This document shows, piece by piece, positions 1 to 4,433 of a stretch of 5,855 nt of DNA; positions within the stretch are counted from its first letter, which is position 1, and every line of letters starts with the position of its first letter. Both the position numbers and the translations under genes were made by a program. Under the pieces are notes generated by a model, which was not told where the DNA came from, made no database searches, and worked only from the letters and a program-made list of their open reading frames with translations. Source of the stretch: DASSBQ01 sp035250505 (GTDB lineage Bacteria > Nitrospirota > Nitrospiria > Nitrospirales > Nitrospiraceae). The stretch lies in contig DATFFC010000071.1 in NCBI GenBank assembly GCA_035250505.1, positions 1 to 5,855 on the forward strand. Reading direction: 5' to 3'.

Positions 1-104
1 AAGCCAATACGCGCAGACTTCTGGCGATTCTTCGTTTTCCAGGCCTGCGCGAACTCAGCCATGGCCTCTTTGGGGGAGCGAACTTCAAGCGTTACCGTTT
101 TCAT
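1..104 (-). CDS. TumA-like (HVO_A0114-family) antitoxin/regulator, N-terminal part
   Basis: A minus-strand frame starts at ATG 104-102 and stays open to the window edge, giving 34 codons. The protein begins MKTVTLEVRSPKEAMAEF and continues with a basic stretch ending KSARIG. This resembles, from memory, the N-terminus of HVO_A0114-family DNA-binding proteins (COG4190), winged-helix regulators that act as the antitoxin of TumE-type toxins. The helix-turn-helix part would lie beyond the edge, so the family call rests on the N-terminus and on the neighbour. A GAGAGGTGG ribosome binding sequence lies just upstream, inside the end of the TumE-like frame. The start overlaps that frame by 20 bases (stop at 87-85), the usual arrangement of a translationally coupled toxin-antitoxin pair. 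If the toxin is broken, as it appears to be, this would be an orphan antitoxin. Confidence 0.6.
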   Translation of the reverse strand, partial: MKTVTLEVRSPKEAMAEFAQAWKTKNRQKSARIG

Positions 105-195
105 GGTCCCACCTCTCAATATCAGCCTGGAAGTCTGCGAATAGCCTCTCGGGGCCAGAGAAGTTGTATTCGCTCTCCTTCTTTCCCCAATGACA
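85..195 (-). pseudogene. TumE-like toxin, C-terminal remnant
   Basis: Read on the minus strand, this frame encodes about 36 residues that include KKESEYNFSGPERLFADF followed by an acidic helix ending DIERWD, then stops at TGA 87-85. An aromatic strand, then [PE]-x-x-L-x-x-D-F and an acidic helix, is what I recall for the C-terminus of TumE-family toxins (DUF6516), which are about 100 residues long and sit directly upstream of TumA/HVO_A0114 regulators. Here the frame is interrupted by TAA at 198-196 and TAG at 216-214, and no start codon lies between the TAA and the recognisable part. I could not find the missing N-terminal two thirds in either other minus-strand frame. The most likely reading is a 5'-truncated toxin gene. 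The call depends on family memory plus the exact overlap with the downstream regulator start. Confidence 0.45.
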
Positions 196-377
196 TTAGC
201 ATGCACCGCGATGCTACGTAAGAGGGTTTTTGCGAAGTCGGGGCCATCGAAACTCGTTGAAATTGCCTCCCCTGGGGCGTAGGATGCGCCGCTGCGAAAC
301 GGACCCGGCGAAGCGACGTGTCATGGTCGCGTACGTGATTTCCGCGGTATCGAGTGGAGGGAAAGGAGATGCCCTAA
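196..377. other. Interval without a supportable gene; possible rearrangement junction
   Basis: This stretch separates the truncated TumE-like frame (minus strand) from the truncated Cys-rich frame (plus strand). All forward frames are short. The longest start-to-stop reading is ATG 284 to TGA 389-391 (35 codons), whose middle, RRVMVAYVISAVSSG, is mildly hydrophobic and might be a decayed signal peptide. I see no convincing -35/-10 promoter pair, no transposase fragment and no terminal inverted repeats. A GAAAGGAG sequence at 361-368 abuts an ATG at 369 that stops after two codons. Confidence 0.4.
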
Positions 378-557
378 TCGGAGCATCATGAGGTCACGCC
401 GAGCTGTCGCGCCGAGGTCAAACAGCTCTGTCGCGGCATCCTCCCCGGTGGCGGGCGGATCAAAAAATGTCTCGAAGCCAATGAGAGCAAGCTCTCACCT
501 GCATGCCGGATGGCCGTCCAGGAACGTTTGGAGCAAGAAGACTCGAAAAGGAAGTAA
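378..557 (+). pseudogene. Cys-rich GLG1-type repeat protein, 5'-truncated or frameshifted
   Basis: The frame with codons starting at 378, 381 and so on runs from after TAA 375-377 to TAA 555-557. It encodes one complete Cys-rich repeat with spacing C-x7-C-x12-C-x11-C, including PGGGRIKKCL and NESKLSPAC. This is the signature of the GLG1/Cys_rich_FGFR repeat (PF00839), found in Golgi glycoprotein 1 and in small secreted bacterial proteins whose function is unknown; the four cysteines should pair in an oxidising compartment. After the repeat comes a charged helix (MAVQERLEQEDSKRK) and the stop. No ATG, GTG or TTG lies between the upstream TAA and the first cysteine, and no signal peptide is in frame, so the 5' end is lost or shifted. 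A single-base change near 378-390 would join it to the frame of ATG 284/323, which carries a short hydrophobic stretch. The stop lies 4 bases before the ATG of the phospholipase gene, as in an operon. Confidence 0.6.
548..554 (+). promoter_or_regulatory. Ribosome binding site deciding the phospholipase start
   Basis: AAGGAAG lies 7 bases before ATG 562 and overlaps the last codons of the Cys-rich frame. It supports 562 as the start over the in-frame ATG at 388, whose upstream GGAG is only 4 bases away. Confidence 0.7.
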
Positions 558-561
558 CTCG

Positions 562-2424
562 ATGGGAAATTCATCAGGCAAGCAAACCGGCGGCCTCTTC
601 ACTGATCTCCAGCGCGCGAAGGAAGACTTGGAGGCCGCGCTCACGCGAGGCGATGCCCGCGCGGTTGAAGTCCTGCGGGTGCGGTATGACGCGCTTCAGC
701 AGCGTTGGCGAGCCACAACCCAGGAACAGATCGAGCAAGTTCGAAACACCGCGGTCGCACCGGCTCCGCCGGCATCCTTGAGCGCCCATCTCTACCCGTT
801 TCCGCCGTCACCGATCACGTCCGGGGTCGGTGTCTGTCTCTCGGGCGGCGGCTCGCGCGCGGCGTCGGCTTCGATGGGCGAGCTCCGCGGCCTGCGATCT
901 CTCGGCCTCCTCGATCGGGTCTCGGCGCTCTCGACGGTGTCCGGCGGCTCCTGGGCCGGCGTCACCTTTACCTATTTACCGTCTGACATTTCGGACGATG
1001 AGTTTCTGGGCGGCGTCGTTTCCAGCCCAGGCGATCTGACGTGGGAGCACCACTCCGGCGAAGACCCGGCTCGAGCGCTCGATACCTTATCTCATTACGC
1101 GCTCGGCAGCCTCTGTACGCGCATCGGCTTGGTCGAGTTCCTCGCTGAGGTTGCGGTCCTCTGCGAGAAGTATCGAGACTCCCCGCACGTGCTCTGGTGT
1201 CGAGCAGTGGGAGCGCTGATTCTCGAGCCTTTCGGTCTCGGGGATATCACGCGGCAGGGGTCCCCGGCGACGTATTACAGCTCGACCCAGCAGTGGCTGG
1301 AGGGCACGATCCTGGGCGACGGACGCAATCCCACGTTGAGCGCCTCGGACTTCCACCTCGTCCAAAAATCTGGGCGGCCATATCTCATCACGAACTCGAC
1401 CATCTTCTCCCCGCCCGGTGTCCATCTACGGCGGCCAGCGCCCGGCAGTCCACCGATCGAGCCTTACCCGTTCGAAGCTTCCGTCACGGGAGCAGGAGTT
1501 CCGTTTCCTTTGCAAGGGAGGCTCGGCGGAGGAACGATCGACCCATTTGCATTCGGCGGGCAAGCGCCGGCGGCTCCGCCCGCTCAGAATCGCGTGCAAG
1601 TCCCGACACCGCCGCAGCGATTTTCCCTCTCGGACATCGCGGGCACCAGCAGCTCGGCCTTCGTCGGCCCGTTGATCCAGTACTTCTACGCAAACTACCC
1701 CTGGCTGGAGGACATCGACCCGATCTACTCCTACTGGCCGGTGATGCCGGCCAATCAAACTCCAGCGCAGCAATATTTCATCGGCGATGGGGGCAATCTG
1801 GAGAACACCGGCCTCATGGGGTTGCTGCGCCGCAAGATGACGCGGATCATCGCCTTCGTCCATGCGCCGACTCCGTTGTCCTGGGACCCGGTCGCCAAAC
1901 AAGTCGTCGTAGACAGCCAGCTTCCGCCGCTGTTCGGTCTGCAGCCCAAGGTCCCGGGGCAGCCGTATCAGCCCTATCCGGCTCCGCCGACACCGGTTTC
2001 GCCGTCCGCCCGACCCTATCGTTTCAATCAGGTGTTTGATCAGCAGGCCTTCTACGGCTTGATCGATCAACTCTGGCAGTCACACCAAGCGGGCGGCTCG
2101 GCCATCTGCAAGCAAGCACGACTCACCGTACACGATAATGCGCACTTCGGCATTCAAAGCGTTGGGCCGGTGGACGTCTTGTGGGTCTACACGAATCCCG
2201 TGACGGCCTGGACGAACCAATTGAGCGATACGGTTCGGCTCGGAATGGACTTCGAGCCGCTGCTGTACGGAACCTTTCCCAACTACGACACGATCCTGCA
2301 ACTCCACTTGGAGCCGCGGCAAGTAAACTTGCTCGCGCACCTCTCGTGTTGGAATGTCATCAATGAACGGCCGATCGGCGGGTTCCCGGCCAACGCGCAA
2401 CTGTTCCGGGAGATGTTTGAGTAG
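562..2424 (+). CDS. Cytosolic-PLA2/patatin-like phospholipase
   Basis: This 620-aa protein is a predicted lipid acyl hydrolase that would cleave ester bonds of phospholipids with a Ser-Asp dyad. Residues 12-65 form a charged, probably coiled helical region, followed by a Pro/Ala linker. The catalytic core starts near 88 with CLSGGGSRA (oxyanion-hole glycines, Arg99) and continues to TVSGGSW with predicted nucleophile Ser127. The Arg-to-Ser distance of 28 equals that of human cPLA2-alpha (Arg200, Ser228), and Trp after the serine box is a cPLA2/phospholipase B trait. TIDPFAFGG matches the PFxFG segment of that family. GDGGNLENTG supplies predicted catalytic Asp409, and a hydrophobic strand follows it. 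No signal peptide or transmembrane segment is visible, so it is probably cytoplasmic unless exported by another route. I chose ATG 562 because of its ribosome binding site and because the extra 58 residues from ATG 388 are low-complexity and overlie the Cys-rich frame. The stop directly abuts GTG 2425. Substrate is unknown. Confidence 0.85.
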   Translation: MGNSSGKQTGGLFTDLQRAKEDLEAALTRGDARAVEVLRVRYDALQQRWRATTQEQIEQVRNTAVAPAPPASLSAHLYPFPPSPITSGVGVCLSGGGSRAASASMGELRGLRSLGLLDRVSALSTVSGGSWAGVTFTYLPSDISDDEFLGGVVSSPGDLTWEHHSGEDPARALDTLSHYALGSLCTRIGLVEFLAEVAVLCEKYRDSPHVLWCRAVGALILEPFGLGDITRQGSPATYYSSTQQWLEGTILGDGRNPTLSASDFHLVQKSGRPYLITNSTIFSPPGVHLRRPAPGSPPIEPYPFEASVTGAGVPFPLQGRLGGGTIDPFAFGGQAPAAPPAQNRVQVPTPPQRFSLSDIAGTSSSAFVGPLIQYFYANYPWLEDIDPIYSYWPVMPANQTPAQQYFIGDGGNLENTGLMGLLRRKMTRIIAFVHAPTPLSWDPVAKQVVVDSQLPPLFGLQPKVPGQPYQPYPAPPTPVSPSARPYRFNQVFDQQAFYGLIDQLWQSHQAGGSAICKQARLTVHDNAHFGIQSVGPVDVLWVYTNPVTAWTNQLSDTVRLGMDFEPLLYGTFPNYDTILQLHLEPRQVNLLAHLSCWNVINERPIGGFPANAQLFREMFE

Positions 2425-2469
2425 GTGGAGCGACACCACGATCATCGGAGTCGTGGGAAATGGAGCCTT

Positions 2470-4191
2470 ATGAGAGATTTTCCTCCCGTCTGCGGAGATA
2501 GAGTCACATTCATCACCCCGACAGGCGGCTTCGTCGCGGCTAGAGCACATGCTGCGACGACCCGCTTGATCCATATTGCCGCCGGTGTCCTCGCGATTGT
2601 TATCGGCGGACTGTTCGTTGGCGGCTGCGCATCAAATCAAGAGGCTGCTGCTCCTCCCGTCCACAAACAAGTCGGATTCGCCGGTCAGCCGATGAGCGCT
2701 CCAGTCGCACCCGGGGTCACGCCGGACAAAGTCAAGAAGGCCCTCCCGGACCTGGAGGAGCTGACCACCGATCTCCTCGAGAAGACGGGCGTGCCGGGCC
2801 TGGCGATCGCCGTGGTGCACCAGGATCAGGTGGTCTATGCCAAGGGATTCGGCGTGCGCGAAGCAGGCAAGCCCGACGCCGTGGACGCCGATACCGTGTT
2901 TCAACTCGCTTCGGTCTCCAAGCCGCTTGGCTCGACGGTGGTGGCAGGCCTGGTCGGCGATCGCGTCGTGAAGTGGGATGATCGCATCATCGATCACGAT
3001 CCCGGGTTTCAGATGCATGATCCTTCCGTGACGGCTGCGCTCACGATCCGCGATACTTATGCACACCGAAGCGGGTTGCCGGAGCATGCGGGTGACTTGC
3101 TCGAGGACATGGGATATGACCGTGCGGAAGTCTTGCGTCGCCTCCGGTTTATTCCCACCAAGAATCATTTTCGCTCGCAGTACGCTTATACCAATTTCGG
3201 CATGACCGAAGGAGCGACTGCCGCCGCGAGCGCCGCAGGAAAATCGTGGGAAGACCTCTCCGAAGAACGGCTGTACAAACGACTCGGCATGACTGCCACG
3301 AGCTCACGCCTGTCCGACTTCTTGGCCCGCCCGAACCGGGCGCGGGGCCATATGTGGCTGAACGGTAAGTGGGTAGCCAGATACCAACGCGAGCCCGACG
3401 CCCAATCACCGGCTGGCGGCGCCAGCTCGAGCGTCAACGACATGACCCGGTGGATGCGCCTGCATCTGAATAACGGTACTTTCAACGGTCAGCCCATTGT
3501 CTCGGCGGAGGCCTTGGCAGAAACCTATCGCCCCCATATGGTGACCCACGCCCAGCCCACCAAACCAGCCGTAGAGCGGTATGGCTTCTACGGGCTGGGG
3601 TGGAATGTGGACTACGACGAGGTGGGACGCGTCAGGTTAGGCCATTCGGGCGCGTTCTCATTGGGCGCTGCGACGGTGGTCTCACTCGTGCCGGCCGACC
3701 GGCTGGGCATCGTTGTCCTGACCAATGCTCAACCGCTGGGCGTACCGGAGTCGCTGGCGCAAAGTTTCGTCGATCTGGCGACATACGGCAAGGTGCAACA
3801 TGACTGGTTTGCTATTTTCAAACCAATCTTTGAGGAAATGGCGCTGGAAGGGCACAGTCCTATTGACTATTCCAAAGCACCAGCCTCGCGGACGCCGGCG
3901 CTGCCGAACGTCGTCTACCTCGGTACCTACGAGAACGAGTTCTACGGGAAGCTCGAGATCGTCGGCCAGGACGGCAAACTGATGATGCGTCAGGGGCCCA
4001 AGAAATCGGCCTATCCGCTGACTCACTATGATCGTGATACGTTCTACTACGACACTTCCGGTGAAAGCGAAGTCGGCTTGAGCGGCGTCACGTTCGTCAT
4101 AGGCGGGGATGGCAAGGCGGCGACCAGCGTGACCGTTGAGAATTTGAACCACGAGGGACTGGGCACGTTTACACGCACGCAGGGCAAGTAG
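2470..4191 (+). CDS. Lipoprotein serine hydrolase, class C beta-lactamase/esterase family with DUF3471 tail
   Basis: The protein is a predicted secreted serine hydrolase (beta-lactamase-related, PF00144), a family that includes esterases, D-amino-acid peptidases and class C beta-lactamases. From ATG 2470 it is 573 aa. A hydrophobic segment AAGVLAIVIGGLFVGGC ends in a lipobox with lipidated Cys53, so the mature enzyme should be membrane-anchored, facing the periplasm. The catalytic motifs are complete: S148-V-S-K151 (nucleophile and general base), Y240-T-N242, and H392-S-G394 in place of the KTG of true beta-lactamases. HxG is typical of the esterase/peptidase branch, so antibiotic resistance is not implied. 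From about residue 478 a beta-rich tail (YLGTYENEFYGKLEI onward) fits DUF3471. ATG 2470 has GGAG four bases upstream; GTG 2425, in frame and abutting the phospholipase stop, would add 15 residues and is the alternative start. Both give an unusually long signal peptide region. The close spacing implies cotranscription with the phospholipase. Confidence 0.85.
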   Translation: MRDFPPVCGDRVTFITPTGGFVAARAHAATTRLIHIAAGVLAIVIGGLFVGGCASNQEAAAPPVHKQVGFAGQPMSAPVAPGVTPDKVKKALPDLEELTTDLLEKTGVPGLAIAVVHQDQVVYAKGFGVREAGKPDAVDADTVFQLASVSKPLGSTVVAGLVGDRVVKWDDRIIDHDPGFQMHDPSVTAALTIRDTYAHRSGLPEHAGDLLEDMGYDRAEVLRRLRFIPTKNHFRSQYAYTNFGMTEGATAAASAAGKSWEDLSEERLYKRLGMTATSSRLSDFLARPNRARGHMWLNGKWVARYQREPDAQSPAGGASSSVNDMTRWMRLHLNNGTFNGQPIVSAEALAETYRPHMVTHAQPTKPAVERYGFYGLGWNVDYDEVGRVRLGHSGAFSLGAATVVSLVPADRLGIVVLTNAQPLGVPESLAQSFVDLATYGKVQHDWFAIFKPIFEEMALEGHSPIDYSKAPASRTPALPNVVYLGTYENEFYGKLEIVGQDGKLMMRQGPKKSAYPLTHYDRDTFYYDTSGESEVGLSGVTFVIGGDGKAATSVTVENLNHEGLGTFTRTQGK

Positions 4192-4312
4192 ATCACCAAG
4201 ACCGGTTCGCGTGTCCATGCACCCCGGCCGATCAAGCCTTATCAGCGGGATGACACAGGTCGGGTACATCGAAGCCAAGAGCGCCGCCGAACATCCAGCT
4301 ACCTGTTCGTGG

Positions 4313-4338
4313 GGCGGCTCACGCTCGGCAGAGCCGCC
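4313..4338 (+). terminator. Stem-loop terminator candidate after the hydrolase operon
   Basis: GGCGGCTC (4313-4320) and GAGCCGCC (4331-4338) form a perfect 8-bp GC-rich stem with a 10-base loop, followed by TTATTA rather than a clean T-run. It lies 121 bases after the serine hydrolase stop and before the next gene, the right place for a terminator. The weak T-tract lowers confidence. The rest of 4192-4433 shows nothing I can call. Confidence 0.5.
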
Positions 4339-4392
4339 TTATTACCTCGCGCGATCGAGGAGAAACCTTTAGTGCGAAGAACACTGTTGCTG

Positions 4393-4427
4393 TTTCACTT
4401 CATGCGGGTCACCACAAAGAAGTGGAA
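4393..4427 (+). promoter_or_regulatory. Possible hairpin over the ribosome binding site of the lectin lipoprotein gene
   Basis: TTTCACTTC (4393-4401) can pair with GAAGTGGAA (4419-4427): nine pairs including one G-U wobble, with a 17-base loop. The 3' arm contains the GGAA part of the ribosome binding sequence of ATG 4434. Folding would hide it and could limit translation. Whether the pairing is used is unknown; nine-pair matches can occur by chance. Confidence 0.3.
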
Positions 4428-4433
4428 GAGAAC

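Noticed and set aside
388..561. In-frame N-terminal extension of the phospholipase from ATG 388
   Set aside because: The 58 added residues are low-complexity and basic, with no family resemblance. The same bases encode a clear Cys-rich repeat in another frame, and ATG 562 has a better-spaced ribosome binding site.
1426..2070. Minus-strand frame of 214 codons
   Set aside because: It is antisense to the phospholipase core, Arg-rich and without motifs.
2080..2574. Minus-strand frame of 164 codons across the junction of the two hydrolase genes
   Set aside because: It overlaps both well-supported genes and shows no domain or ribosome binding site.
2470..4191. Reading the serine hydrolase as a beta-lactam resistance gene
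   Set aside because: The third motif is HSG instead of KTG, and the DUF3471 tail is typical of esterase/peptidase-like relatives, so resistance is not supported.
4216..4377. Small plus-strand frame of about 50 codons in the intergenic region
   Set aside because: It has no ribosome binding site, runs through the terminator stem-loop and encodes nothing recognisable.
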